DNA of 52,488 nt from Phenylobacterium sp. (GTDB taxonomy: Bacteria > Pseudomonadota > Alphaproteobacteria > Caulobacterales > Caulobacteraceae), in NCBI RefSeq assembly GCF_025351295.1, contig NZ_JANXWD010000167.1, forward strand, positions 1 through 52,488, given 5' to 3'. Below, in pieces: positions 25,702-34,748 of this stretch. Made by a program: the position numbers and the translations under genes. The notes beneath the pieces are model-generated. The model saw nothing but the letters and a program-made list of their open reading frames with translations. It did no database searches and had not been told where the DNA came from. The stretch's first letter is position 1. Each line of letters starts with the position of its first letter.

Positions 25702-26262
25702 CTAAGCAGGACCCAGTGGTCGCGAAAGCATGATGGCATGCCGGGGCACCGCTCCAAGAATCTCGAACGCTGCGGTTTCCGCTTCAGCACGGGTCGCATA
25801 CCAATCTGAGCTCGGATTGCGTTTCCGACGTTCTTTGATCAGGTGCGCAGCCCGCTGGTTCCAAGCCTGCTGCCGCAGCTTCGTCATGCGCTCCCAACCT
25901 GCGGGCCTGGGAGTGCTCCGCCGCCTGAGATCGACAGCAGGCTCGGGAATATCGGTTCCCCGGTCGGGTGTGATTAGCGAGCGCTCTTTCTCGAGCCACG
26001 AACGGCGGAAGCCCGCGTCATCGAACTCAACATTTTCATGACATCCGTGACAGAGCGAGATGAGCCATTCGTCGGCCGCTCCTACTATTACGTCGGGCGC
26101 ATAGCTCCGATGGTGCACCACCTCAGCCGGGCCGGCACACCGAAAGCAGCGGCGGCTGTCGCGCTGAAGGACCCGTTCTCGCGTTGTCAGCCAGACCTTA
26201 CGCCTGCGATAGCGGGCATAGTCTGGTGGCGGATACGGGTGCTCTGAAAGCGGTTCCTCCAT
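25702..26262 (-). CDS. HNH endonuclease
   Basis: The 186-residue protein has an N-terminal HNH/zinc-ribbon module: RVLQRDSRRCFRCAGPAEV, then VHHRSYAPDVIVGAADE and LISLCHGCHENVEFD. The two CxxC pairs bind structural zinc, and the HH and terminal H-x-N residues fit the beta-beta-alpha metal nuclease site. The C-terminal half is basic and Trp/Arg-rich (MTKLRQQAWNQRAAH), perhaps DNA-binding. Such free-standing HNH proteins occur in prophages and defence islands. Its place next to the tRNA-anchored element suggests acquired DNA. Confidence 0.75.
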   Translation of the reverse strand: MEEPLSEHPYPPPDYARYRRRKVWLTTRERVLQRDSRRCFRCAGPAEVVHHRSYAPDVIVGAADEWLISLCHGCHENVEFDDAGFRRSWLEKERSLITPDRGTDIPEPAVDLRRRSTPRPAGWERMTKLRQQAWNQRAAHLIKERRKRNPSSDWYATRAEAETAAFEILGAVPRHAIMLSRPLGPA

Positions 26263-26311
26263 CCGCGCCTCTCTATGAAATGCACTGAATCCGCCGTCGC
26301 GACGCCGGCCC

Positions 26312-27316
26312 CTACGCCGTCTCCAGTCGCGCCCCCGCCCGCTGCCCCAGGAAGCCCGCCAGGCGTTCGGCGATCAGCGACTCGGCTTCGGCCATGATGC
26401 GGTCGATGAGGTCCTTGACGGTCGGGATGTCGTGGATCAGGCCGGCGACCATGCCGCAGCTCCAGCCGCCGGCGTCCATCTGGCCGTCGCGGAAGATCAG
26501 CGGATAGACCCCGGCCACCTCGGGGGCGATGTCGGCGAAGGTGATCGCGGCGCCCAGGGTGCGTTCCTTTTCCAGCAGGCGCTCGACGCCGGCGTTGGTC
26601 AGCACGCGTTCGGTGTTGCGCAGGGGGCGCATGATCAGCCGGGTGTCCAGTTCGCTGGCCGCGACCAGGGCGTCCTTGACGTGCTGGTGCACCGGCGCGT
26701 CCTGGGTGGCGATGAAGCGGGTGCCCATGTTCATGCCCTCGGCGCCCATGGCCAGCGCCGCCACCAGCGAGCGGCCGTCCGCCATACCGCCGGACGCGAC
26801 GAAGGGGATCGTCAGCTCCTCGCCGGCGCGGGGCAGCAGGATGAAGTTGGGCACGTCGTCCTCGCCCGGGTGCCCCCCGCACTCGAAACCATCGACGCTG
26901 ACCGCATCGACGCCCACCGTCTCGGCCTTCAGCGAGTGGCGGACCGAGGTGCACTTGTGGATCACCTTGATCCCCGCCGCCTTGAGGGCCGGCATGTACT
27001 TCTGCGGATTGTTGCCGGCAGTCTCGACGATCTTGATCCCGCCCTTGATGATCGCATCCATGAAGCCCGGGTAGTCCGGGGGATTGACCGACGGCAGGAA
27101 GGTCAGGTTCACGCCGAACGGCTTGTCGGTCATCTCCCGGCAGCGGGCGATCTCCTTGGTGAGGTTCTCGGGCGTGCCCTGGGTCAGGCCGGTGATCAGG
27201 CCCAGGCCGCCGGCGTTGGAGACCGCGGCCGCCATCTCGGCGAAGCCCACATAGTGCATCCCGCCCTGGATGATCGGATGCTCGATGCCGAAGAGTTCGG
27301 TGATGCGGGTCTTCAT
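26312..27316 (-). CDS. Nitronate monooxygenase family flavoprotein
   Basis: The 334-residue TIM-barrel flavoprotein begins MKTRITELFGIEHPIIQGGM and contains ALKAAGIKVIHKCTSVRHSL, DGFECGGHPGEDD and VASGGMADGRSLVAALAMGA. These are FMN-binding and catalytic (GGH) motifs of the 2-nitropropane dioxygenase/nitronate monooxygenase family, which detoxifies propionate 3-nitronate and related compounds using oxygen. It is cytosolic and full length, 84 bases from the amidohydrolase gene transcribed in the same direction. Confidence 0.88.
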   Translation of the reverse strand: MKTRITELFGIEHPIIQGGMHYVGFAEMAAAVSNAGGLGLITGLTQGTPENLTKEIARCREMTDKPFGVNLTFLPSVNPPDYPGFMDAIIKGGIKIVETAGNNPQKYMPALKAAGIKVIHKCTSVRHSLKAETVGVDAVSVDGFECGGHPGEDDVPNFILLPRAGEELTIPFVASGGMADGRSLVAALAMGAEGMNMGTRFIATQDAPVHQHVKDALVAASELDTRLIMRPLRNTERVLTNAGVERLLEKERTLGAAITFADIAPEVAGVYPLIFRDGQMDAGGWSCGMVAGLIHDIPTVKDLIDRIMAEAESLIAERLAGFLGQRAGARLETA

Positions 27317-27400
27317 GGAGGGTCTCCCGAGAGGTTTGTCAGACTTTTGGACGTGCAGACCGGCGTCAGCAAGCGCCTGGCGGCCGGCTCCGGCAGGGCT

Positions 27401-29137
27401 CTACTCGGCCGCCAGCCGTTGCGGCGCGGATTGTCGGCCGCGGATCAGCCGACCCGGCAGGGCGCCGGTCGCCTGGCCCTCGCGGTAGATCACCTGGCCG
27501 GACTTGATGGTCGCCACATAGCCCTGCGCGTCCTGCATCAGCCGGCGCGCGGCGGTGGGCAGGTCGTAGACCATGTAGGGGACGTTCAGCTTCAGCCGGT
27601 CGAAGTCGATCACGTTGAGGTCGGCCAGGTAGCCCGGCGCGACCACGCCCCGGTCGTTCAGGCCCACCGCGTCGGCAGTGTCCTTGGTCTGGCCGCGGAT
27701 GGTCTCGGCGAGGTCGAAGCGTAGGCCCCGGGTGCGGTCGCGACACCAGTAGCTGAGCATGAAGGTGGGCAGGCTGACGTCGCAGATCGCGCCGACATGA
27801 GCGCCGCCGTCGGAGAGGCCCGACAGGGTGTTGGGGTTGGCCAGCATGGCGCGGACGTTCTCCAGGCTGCCCTCGACGTAGTTGTGCATCGGGAAGAACA
27901 GGAAGGCGCGGCCCTCATCGGCCAGCATGGCGTCGTAGAGCAGCTCGTCGGGATTGATCCCCAGGGCCTTGCCCCGCGCGCCCAGGCTGGTGGCGGGATC
28001 GGGCTCGTAGTCGATCTCGCCCTCGATCGCGTACATCTTGTGGTGGGCGCCGGCGAGCGAGTTGATGAACGGGTGGCCCTTCTCGGGCTTCTCGCCGATG
28101 AGGCGGGCGCGGAAGGCCTGGTCGCGCATGGCGGCGACCTTCTCAGCCAGCGGCAGGTCGGCGATCTCGCGGTAGGCGGGCCGGCTGATGAATGGGTGGG
28201 CCGAGCCCTGCAGGCCCAGCATCAGCCCCACCGGCCGTCCGGCCACCTGGGCCTTGATCGGGAAGCCCTCGGCGGCGGCCTCGTCCAGGCGCCGCGTCAG
28301 TTCGCGCCATTGGTCGGGGACCACGTCGGCCTGGACCATCGAGAAGCTGAGCGGCTGACCGGCGATGCGGGTGAGGTCGCGGATCAGCTGGAATTCGCCC
28401 TCCATGTCGGAGAAGTCGCTGACCCATTGCAGCACCCCGGACCCAGCGTCGGCCAGGCCACCGGCGATCGCCTCCATCTCGGCCCGCGCCGCGCCCAGGG
28501 TGGGGGTGAGGTCGCCGTCGGCGGTGCGGTGGACCATGGTCCGCGTGGTGGAGAAGCCGAGCGCGCCGGCCCGGATGGCGTCGCGGGTCAGCTCGCGCAT
28601 GCGGGCGTTCTCGTCCGCGGTAGCCGGGTCGCGGTTGGCGCCGCGCTCGCCCATCACATAGACCCGCAGCGCGCCGTGCGGGACCTGCACCGCGACGTCG
28701 ATGTCGTGCGGCAACTCGTCCACCGCGTCCATGTATTCGGCAAAGCTCTCCCAGTTCCAGGAGAGGCCGGCGTGCAGCGCCGCGCCGGGGATATCCTCGA
28801 CCCCCTCCATCAGCCGGATCAGGGTGTCGCGGTCCTGCGGCCGGACCGGGGCGAAGCCGACCCCGCAGTTGCCGGCGACCACCGTAGTGGCCCCCAGCGT
28901 CGAGGACGGGGTCATCCGCGAGTCCCAGGTGATCTGGCCATCGTAGTGGGTGTGGATGTCGACCCAACCGGGGGTGACGATCAGGCCGGTGGCGTCGATC
29001 TCCTCGCGGCCGCGTTCGGCGACCGTCCCCACGGCCACGATCCGGTCGCCGGTGATGGCGACGTCAGCCTGGACCGGCGCGCCGCCCCGGCCGTCGAACA
29101 CCAGGCCGCCCCTGATGACCAGATCGGCTTGCGACAT
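27401..29137 (-). CDS. N-acyl-D-amino-acid deacylase-type amidohydrolase
   Basis: The 578-residue amidohydrolase has the metal motif GWVDIHTHYDGQITWD, then ATTVVAGNCGVGFAP, ALGFSTTRTMVHRT and LSGLSDGGAHVGAICD, which are typical of the D-aminoacylase group (Amidohydro_3). It would hydrolyse an N-acyl-D-amino acid or related amide; the true substrate is uncertain. GAGAGGA precedes the ATG. The nitronate monooxygenase gene lies downstream on the same strand, and a GST is divergently transcribed. Confidence 0.85.
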   Translation of the reverse strand: MSQADLVIRGGLVFDGRGGAPVQADVAITGDRIVAVGTVAERGREEIDATGLIVTPGWVDIHTHYDGQITWDSRMTPSSTLGATTVVAGNCGVGFAPVRPQDRDTLIRLMEGVEDIPGAALHAGLSWNWESFAEYMDAVDELPHDIDVAVQVPHGALRVYVMGERGANRDPATADENARMRELTRDAIRAGALGFSTTRTMVHRTADGDLTPTLGAARAEMEAIAGGLADAGSGVLQWVSDFSDMEGEFQLIRDLTRIAGQPLSFSMVQADVVPDQWRELTRRLDEAAAEGFPIKAQVAGRPVGLMLGLQGSAHPFISRPAYREIADLPLAEKVAAMRDQAFRARLIGEKPEKGHPFINSLAGAHHKMYAIEGEIDYEPDPATSLGARGKALGINPDELLYDAMLADEGRAFLFFPMHNYVEGSLENVRAMLANPNTLSGLSDGGAHVGAICDVSLPTFMLSYWCRDRTRGLRFDLAETIRGQTKDTADAVGLNDRGVVAPGYLADLNVIDFDRLKLNVPYMVYDLPTAARRLMQDAQGYVATIKSGQVIYREGQATGALPGRLIRGRQSAPQRLAAE

Positions 29138-29280
29138 GTGCTGTCCTCTCGTTTGGCCCGACGGCAGCGCGGGTCACCTGGATCCAGAGATCAACGACGT
29201 CGGGGACGTCAAGCCCCGCGCCGCCTATCGCGCCGCGCGGGCTTCCCCTATCTGGCGAAGGAAACAGGGGGGACCGCGCG

Positions 29281-29913
29281 ATGATCCTGATCGGCCAGTA
29301 TGACAGCCCGTTCGTGCGCCGGGTGGCGGTGGCGCTCAGACTCTACGGGATGGCCTATGAGCATCGGCCCTGGTCGGTGTTCGGCGACGCCGACCGGCTG
29401 GCGGCGTTCAATCCCCTGCGCCGGGTGCCGACCCTAGTCGCCGACGACGGCGAGGTCCTGGTGGAGAGCGGCGCGATCCTCGACTGGCTGGATGAGCTGG
29501 CCGGACCGGAACGGGCGCTGATCGCCGCTTCGGGTCCTGAGCGCCGGGCCGCGCTGAATGTCTGCGGCCTGGCTTCGGGCCTGGCCGACAAGGCCATCAG
29601 CCTGGTCTATGAGCGCGTGATCCACGACCGCGCCACCCCAGCCTGGGTCGACCGCTGCCGGGCCCAGATCGCCGCGGTGCTGGACGTGCTGGAGGCCGAC
29701 CGCGCGGGCCGCGGCGCCTGGTGGTTCGGCGAGCGGATCGGCCATGCGGATATCGCCGTGGCCTGCGTCCTGCGGTTCGTCGGCGAGGCTCACCCGGACG
29801 TGTTCGACGCTGTCCGCTGGCCCGCGCTGGCCGCCCACGCCGCCGACTTCGAGGCGCTCCCCGACGTCCAGGCGGTGGTCCAGCCGTTCTTCGTCAGCCC
29901 CCCAGACACCTGA
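29281..29913 (+). CDS. Glutathione S-transferase
   Basis: The 210-residue protein has the thioredoxin-like N-terminal domain (MILIGQYDSPFVRRVAVAL, then FNPLRRVPTLVADDGEVLVE, SGAILDWLDEL) with the cis-proline VPTL and the glutathione-binding E-S pair. An all-helical C-terminal domain includes FGERIGHADIAVACVLRF. The active-site serine is probably in YDSPFVRR. The substrate is not evident. It stands alone, divergent from the amidohydrolase. Confidence 0.9.
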   Translation: MILIGQYDSPFVRRVAVALRLYGMAYEHRPWSVFGDADRLAAFNPLRRVPTLVADDGEVLVESGAILDWLDELAGPERALIAASGPERRAALNVCGLASGLADKAISLVYERVIHDRATPAWVDRCRAQIAAVLDVLEADRAGRGAWWFGERIGHADIAVACVLRFVGEAHPDVFDAVRWPALAAHAADFEALPDVQAVVQPFFVSPPDT

Positions 29914-29984
29914 CCGCTCTTCACGGTTCGGCTTGCGACGCGTCGGGCCGCGACGATCCGCCAACGTCGCCTGGCGGCTTGAGA

Positions 29985-30060
29985 CATTGCATTAATAGAA
30001 ACGTATTTATTGTATGTATTTCAATTATTTATTGTAATATCATAATGTTATTAAACTGTC
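29985..30060. promoter_or_regulatory. AT-rich island upstream of the secretin gene
   Basis: About 70 bases with roughly 80 percent A+T (ATTAATAGAAACG, TATTTATTGTATGTATTTC, ATTTATTGTAATATC, ATGTTATTAAAC) interrupt a genome region averaging near 70 percent GC. They are followed by TTAACCAC at 30111-30118, which resembles a CtrA half-site. Together they probably form the promoter or regulatory region of the secretin gene; a horizontally acquired scar is the alternative. Confidence 0.45.
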
Positions 30061-30195
30061 CGATCTCGCCGCCGATCCGGGCGACAGTCCGCCTCGAATC
30101 CTACCGCGCGTTAACCACGTCCGTTACCGGCAATCCAGGGGGCCGCATGGCAGGATGTCGCACCTTTGGCGGAGACGGCGACCGGTTCGGTCCTG

Positions 30196-31689
30196 ATGCG
30201 ACTGTCGAGCATCCTTGCGAGAGCCCGCGCCGCGGGGCTCCGGGCCCTGGCCGACGGCCGGGGTCGCGCCGCCGTGCTCGCCGCCGCCCTGGCCGTGCTG
30301 AGCGTGCAGCCGGCCGCCGCTGACGTCCTGCCCGCCGAGGCCGGGGCGACCACCATCATCCATGTTGCCGTGGGCAAGTCGGCCCCCCTGGTGCTGGCCA
30401 GCGGCGTCACCAAGGTGGTGGTGGCCCAGCCCGAGACGGCCCGGGTGGCGGCGGCCGGGCCGCACAGCCTCTACGTGATGGGCCAGACGGTCGGCGCCAC
30501 CAACCTGCTGATCTACGGCCCCGGCGCGGCGCTGCTGCAGGTAGTCAATGTGGAGGTCGGCTACGACGGGGCGCAGCTGGAGATCGACCTGCGCGCCGCC
30601 CTGCCCGACGAGCCGATCACCGTGGAGACGCTCAACACCGGCCTGCTGCTGCGCGGCGCCGTCTCGACCTCGGAGGCCGCGGCAACAGCGCAGGACCTGG
30701 CAGAGCGCGCCGCGCCGGGCGCCGTGCTGTCCCTGCTGGACGTGCAACCCAGCCAGGTGATGCTGGACGTGCGGCTGGTCGAGGCCAGCGAGGACGATCT
30801 GCGCGACATCGGCGTCGACCTAAGCGCCACGGGTCGCCACCTCGCGCTGGCGTCGGGGACCGGACTGTTGGGCGCCGAGGTGCCGCAGTCGACCGCGCAG
30901 ATCAGCGGCCATGCCATCGGCCTCGACCTGGCCGCGAGCCTGCGGGCGCTGGAGAGACGCGGGGCGACGCAGGTGCTGGCCCGCCCAGAGCTGCTGGCGC
31001 TGTCGGGCGAGACGGCCAGCTTCCTGGCGGGCGGGGAGTTCCCCTATCCCGTGCCGTCCGACGACGGCCAGCTGACCATCCAGTTCCGGCCCTACGGGAC
31101 GATGATCGCGTTCCAGCCGACGGTGCAGGCCAACGGCCTGATCCGGCTGCGGCTGACCTCGGAGGTCAGCGCCCTGGACCCGCGCAACAGCCTGCAGCTG
31201 CAGAATTTCAACGTCCCGGCGCTCAGCACGCGACGCGCGGCGACCACCGTCGACCTGCGCGACGGCGAGACCTTCCTGCTGGCCGGCCTGTTCCAGGACT
31301 CCCACGAGATCGCCGCCGAGCGGACGCCGTGGGCCGCGGAGCTGCCGGGGGTGGGCCGGCTGTTCGGCGCCCGGCGGGGACGCGGCCAGCGACTGGAACT
31401 GGCCGTGATCGTGACCGTGCGGCTGGTCAACGGGCCGAACCTGGACGGGGCCGCTCCGGACGAGGGGGCGATGCTGACGCCGGCGGTGGCGCCGCCCCGG
31501 TCGAAGAGCGTGTCGCCCAAGCTCGGCCCGAGGTCGCCGCTGGTCCGGGCGGTCGTGACCCGGGTCGCCGCCGTGGCGCACGGGGCCCTGGAGGCGTCAC
31601 GACGGGGCTGGGAGGTCGTCGAGGGCTGGACCCGGCAGCTCGCCGGCGCCGCGCGTCCCCGAGGGCCGCCGCCGACCGAGGCCGCCTGA
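30196..31689 (+). CDS. cpaC: Orphan pilus-assembly secretin (CpaC/RcpA-like)
   Basis: The 497-residue protein has an N-terminal export signal (AVLAAALAVLSVQPAAA) and the pilus N-domain VAVGKSAPLVLASGVTKVVV with LYVMGQTVGATNLLIYG. A BON-like segment and the secretin domain follow (QVLARPELLALSGETASFLA, GGEFPYPV, IQFRPYGTMIAFQPTV, LAGLFQD). Secretins form outer-membrane channels for Tad/Flp pili. The usual partners (cpaA, B, D, E, F) are absent here, so it is an orphan. A 60-residue basic tail follows the secretin domain. The ATG at 30196 is chosen; a TTG ten codons earlier is possible. Confidence 0.82.
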   Translation: MRLSSILARARAAGLRALADGRGRAAVLAAALAVLSVQPAAADVLPAEAGATTIIHVAVGKSAPLVLASGVTKVVVAQPETARVAAAGPHSLYVMGQTVGATNLLIYGPGAALLQVVNVEVGYDGAQLEIDLRAALPDEPITVETLNTGLLLRGAVSTSEAAATAQDLAERAAPGAVLSLLDVQPSQVMLDVRLVEASEDDLRDIGVDLSATGRHLALASGTGLLGAEVPQSTAQISGHAIGLDLAASLRALERRGATQVLARPELLALSGETASFLAGGEFPYPVPSDDGQLTIQFRPYGTMIAFQPTVQANGLIRLRLTSEVSALDPRNSLQLQNFNVPALSTRRAATTVDLRDGETFLLAGLFQDSHEIAAERTPWAAELPGVGRLFGARRGRGQRLELAVIVTVRLVNGPNLDGAAPDEGAMLTPAVAPPRSKSVSPKLGPRSPLVRAVVTRVAAVAHGALEASRRGWEVVEGWTRQLAGAARPRGPPPTEAA

Positions 31690-31806
31690 CGCCGACCGCA
31701 ATCCTTCCGGCCGGCGTTTTCCTGGGTCGTCCCCCAGCTTTTGTCGACTTGAGGCCGACACGCCTGGGAGCCTAAGCTTGCGGCAAGCGAGACAGGGAGA
31801 CGCCCG

Positions 31807-32535
31807 ATGTACGACCTCCACTACTGGCCCACGCCGAACGGCAAGAAGGTGACGATCCTGCTGGAGGAGTTGGGCGTGCCCTACACCATCGTCCCCGCCA
31901 ACATCGGCCGCGGCGACCAGTTCGCGGAGACCTTCCTCAAGATCAGCCCCAACAACCGCAAGCCGGCCCTGGTCGACCATGCGCCGAAGGGCGGCGGCGA
32001 CTCGATCGGCGTCTTCGAGAGCGGCGCGATCATGCTGTACGTCGCCGAGAAGGAAGGGCGCTTCTGGCCCCAGGACGACGTCCGCGCCAAGTACGAGGTC
32101 ACCCAATGGGTGATGTGGCAGATGGCCAACCAGGGCCCCAAGACCGGCGAGCGCGGCCACTTCAGCCGCGTGCCCGAGAGCGAGGGCGACCAGTCCTATG
32201 CCAACCGCCGCTTCGCCGACGAGGTCCACCGCATGTACGGGGTGCTGAACAACCGCCTCTACGACCGTCCCTATGTGGCCGGCGGCGCGTACACGATCGC
32301 CGACATGATCTGCTACCCGTGGACCGCCAGTTGGAAGCTGCAGGGCATCGACCTCGACGAGTTCAAATATTTCAAGCGCTGGTTCGAGGAACTCTCGGCG
32401 CGCCCGCCGGTGGTGAAGGGCATGGCCGTCACAGCCGGCCCGGTGGAGGACCCGGCCACCCTCAGCCCCGAGGAACAGGCCCGCCGCCGCAAGCTGCTCT
32501 ACAACCAGCGCGCCCGGCCCGCGCCGGCCAGCTGA
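31807..32535 (+). CDS. Glutathione S-transferase, YghU/YfcG-like (nu class)
   Basis: The 242-residue protein opens MYDLHYWPTPNGKKVTILLEE, has SPNNRKPALVDH with the cis-Pro loop region, SIGVFESGAIMLYVAEK, and a C-terminal helical domain with YTIADMICYPWTASWKLQG. The TPNGKK motif characterises the nu-class GSTs with disulfide-bond reductase activity. GGGAG precedes the ATG. It is the second of three GSTs in the window, all unlinked to one another. Confidence 0.9.
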   Translation: MYDLHYWPTPNGKKVTILLEELGVPYTIVPANIGRGDQFAETFLKISPNNRKPALVDHAPKGGGDSIGVFESGAIMLYVAEKEGRFWPQDDVRAKYEVTQWVMWQMANQGPKTGERGHFSRVPESEGDQSYANRRFADEVHRMYGVLNNRLYDRPYVAGGAYTIADMICYPWTASWKLQGIDLDEFKYFKRWFEELSARPPVVKGMAVTAGPVEDPATLSPEEQARRRKLLYNQRARPAPAS

Positions 32536-32558
32536 GCGAACCCCCCGCTCGAGCGCGG

Positions 32559-33416
32559 CTAACCGTAGGGCCGCTGGGTGGTGACCGGCGCCGTGGGGTC
32601 GGGCGCGGACGGCGGACGGTAGGACGGCTGCGACGACGGCGCTGGCGCGGCGGCCGGCAGGGTCAGCACCGGGGCGTTGATCGCCTCCTCCGTGGCCGCC
32701 GCCGCATCGGACGGCAGGCTGAGGCGGCGCGTGGGCGGCGGCGCGGCGGGCGAGACAGAGCGAACCGCGGCGGGCTTCACCGCAACCGGCGGCGCCGCTG
32801 ACGCCCGCGCCGGGCCCTGAGCCTTGGCCGCCGCCACGCCGGGCGATGCGGGGATCGCAGGCGGAGCGACAGCCACCACCGGAGCCACCACCGCCATCGG
32901 AGCCACTGCCGTCGGCGCGAGCGCGGCGTTCGGCGCGGCCGGCCCGCCGCGGCTGACAAGCAGGTAGGCGAGGCCGGCCAGACCCCCGAGCCCCACCACC
33001 GTCGCCGCGACGGCGGGCAGCCGGGACCGCCGGCGAACCTTCGGCCGCGACGACGGGCGTGGCGAGACGACCAGCTCGGCCAGCTCCACGTATGGCGGCG
33101 CGGCTGGCGGGTGGGGCGTCACCTCGACGGGCGCCGGCGCAGGGTCTGGGCGCGGCTCGGGCGTGACCTCGGGCGCGGACCCGGCCGCCGAGCGCGGAAT
33201 CGCGCCGCCGGCGAGGCTTCCCCCCATCGTGGGCCCCATCGGTCGCACGACCAGCGGGGTGATCGTGCGTTGCGCCGGCTCGGGGGGCGCGGGCTGAGGC
33301 TCGGCCGGCCGGCTCAGATCGACCTTGGGCAACGGCCCGACGCGGAACGGCGCCTGGGGCATCTTCGGCCAGACGCTGTTGCGGGCGAAAGGGTTGTCGT
33401 CCGGTTCGGAAGCCAT
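32559..33416 (-). CDS. Ala/Pro-rich single-pass membrane protein, unknown function
   Basis: The 285-residue protein has a cytoplasmic N-terminus (MASEPDDNPFARNSVWPKMP) with proline-rich stretches, then a basic stop (RPKVRRRSRL) and one transmembrane helix (about 136-156, VAATVVGLGGLAGLAYLLVS). A long Ala/Pro/Val-rich low-complexity C-terminus is probably periplasmic and wall-spanning. No enzyme motif is seen. The layout resembles TonB- or SPOR-associated linker proteins without the terminal domain. The ATG before ASEPDD is favoured over a start 25 codons upstream because GAGGG precedes it. Confidence 0.6.
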   Translation of the reverse strand: MASEPDDNPFARNSVWPKMPQAPFRVGPLPKVDLSRPAEPQPAPPEPAQRTITPLVVRPMGPTMGGSLAGGAIPRSAAGSAPEVTPEPRPDPAPAPVEVTPHPPAAPPYVELAELVVSPRPSSRPKVRRRSRLPAVAATVVGLGGLAGLAYLLVSRGGPAAPNAALAPTAVAPMAVVAPVVAVAPPAIPASPGVAAAKAQGPARASAAPPVAVKPAAVRSVSPAAPPPTRRLSLPSDAAAATEEAINAPVLTLPAAAPAPSSQPSYRPPSAPDPTAPVTTQRPYG

Positions 33417-33453
33417 CGGGCGACCCTCGCGAGGGAGTTGGACAGCACTATGA

Positions 33454-34181
33454 CAGAAGTGCGCACGCTCTGCTGGGTGTCGCCTTGCCACGCTGCGTTA
33501 TCGCAACACTGCCCGCATCCTGGAATGGCTCGGGCTCCTTCCGCCAGCCGGCGTTCGTTTTCTCGATGTCGGCAGCGGACCAGGCTTCCTGCTCGCCCGG
33601 GCGACGGCGGCCGGCTTCCAGGCGGAGGGCATCGAACCAGAGGCGAATGTGCTGCGCGCCGTGCGGCAGGGCGGCGCACGGGTGCGCCACGGCTTTTTCC
33701 CTGACGGCTTGAGGTAGACGAACGGTTCGACGTCATCGTCTTCAACGACGTCCTGGAGCACATCCCGGCCATGGCTGACGCCCTCGCGGCCGCCTTCGAG
33801 CGGCTCGCGCCGGGCGGGACCCCATGCCTCAGCTGTCCCGATAAGCGAGGTTTCTACTTTCGTACGGCGGCGGCGCTGGATCGCCTGGGCTTCGCCGGGC
33901 CGTACCACCGGCTCTGGCAGCGTGGCCTTCCGTCGCCACATGTCTGGTACTTCACGCCGGCCCTCCTCGACCGCGTGACGGCGCAGGCCGGACTTGCCCC
34001 CATAGGCAGACTGCGCCTCGCGACGATCGAACTGGCGGGGTTGTGGAGCCGCATTCGAACCGTACGCAACATGTCGCTGGCGATGTCGGTCGCCAGCTTC
34101 GCCTTTTCCGTCGCGGTCTACCCGTTGCTGCGTCTGCTCCCCAGCGACGCCACCGCCTGCTTCTACCGTCGGCCCGAGTGA
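33454..34181 (+). pseudogene. SAM-dependent methyltransferase, frameshifted
   Basis: In one frame TLRYRNTARILEWLGLLPPA, then VRFLDVGSGPGFLLARATAAG and QAEGIEPEANVL give motif I and II of a class I methyltransferase, ending at TAG near 33718. The adjacent frame takes over with DERFDVIVFNDVLEHIPAMA and LAPGGTPCLSCPDKRG to the stop at 34181. A single-base change near 33706-33716 explains the switch. No start codon is visible in the first frame, so the 5' end is damaged too. The family (DVLEHIP, APGG) is often linked to surface-polysaccharide genes. Confidence 0.75.
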
Positions 34182-34182
34182 T

Positions 34183-34494
34183 CTAACCGTTCAACGGCGG
34201 GTGATAGTTGTCGATCAGGTCGCGCCGTTCGGCCTCGCGCACCGCGCGGGTGACGTTGAGCCGGGTCAACACGGTCGCGGCGGCGTATTTGCGCCGCGCC
34301 TTCTCCAGGTCGGCCCGCCAGCTCTGGCTGGCCAGGTTGTCGGTCTCCCCGGCGAACACGACGTTCAGGGCCTCGTCGGTCAGCTCGGCGATGACGTAGT
34401 TGGCTCCAGCCGGCGGCAGGAAGCGGTTCTCGTCCATCGGGGTGTAGCGATAACGGGCGCCGGAAGCCCCGGCGAGATCGATCGTGCGGGTCAC
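34183..34494 (-). CDS. Small conserved hypothetical protein
   Basis: The 103-residue soluble protein begins VTRTIDLAGASGARYRYTPM. It contains NYVIAELTDEALNVVFAGET, then ARRKYAAATVLTRLNVTRAV and ends IDNYHPPLNG. I do not recognise a family. A GTG at 34494 is chosen because GGAG ends 6 bases before it; an alternative GTG four codons upstream has its purine site too close. It lies convergent with the methyltransferase remnant. Confidence 0.55.
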   Translation of the reverse strand: MTRTIDLAGASGARYRYTPMDENRFLPPAGANYVIAELTDEALNVVFAGETDNLASQSWRADLEKARRKYAAATVLTRLNVTRAVREAERRDLIDNYHPPLNG

Positions 34495-34748
34495 TCTCAG
34501 CTCCACTCCTACGTAGGTCCATGCGTCCTACAGGACTTCGCCGATGCTTACCCGGCGTAGTTGGACCAAATCTTGGCCGAGCTTGGCTTTGGCCCCAACC
34601 GGACCCATCGTATTTGGGGGCGGAACAACCTTTGCCATGTGGGCGTTAGGCCCCCGGGTCGGTGTCCTCGAGGCGCCGTGGCACGAGGGAGGACGAACCC
34701 CGCACGCGAAGGCTGGACAGCCGCGCCGCGCGCCGGGACAAGGTCCGT

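Noticed and set aside
25381..25809. 142-codon plus-strand ORF
   Set aside because: It overlaps the HNH gene antisense, lacks a ribosome site and shows no recognisable motif beyond a short charged helix.
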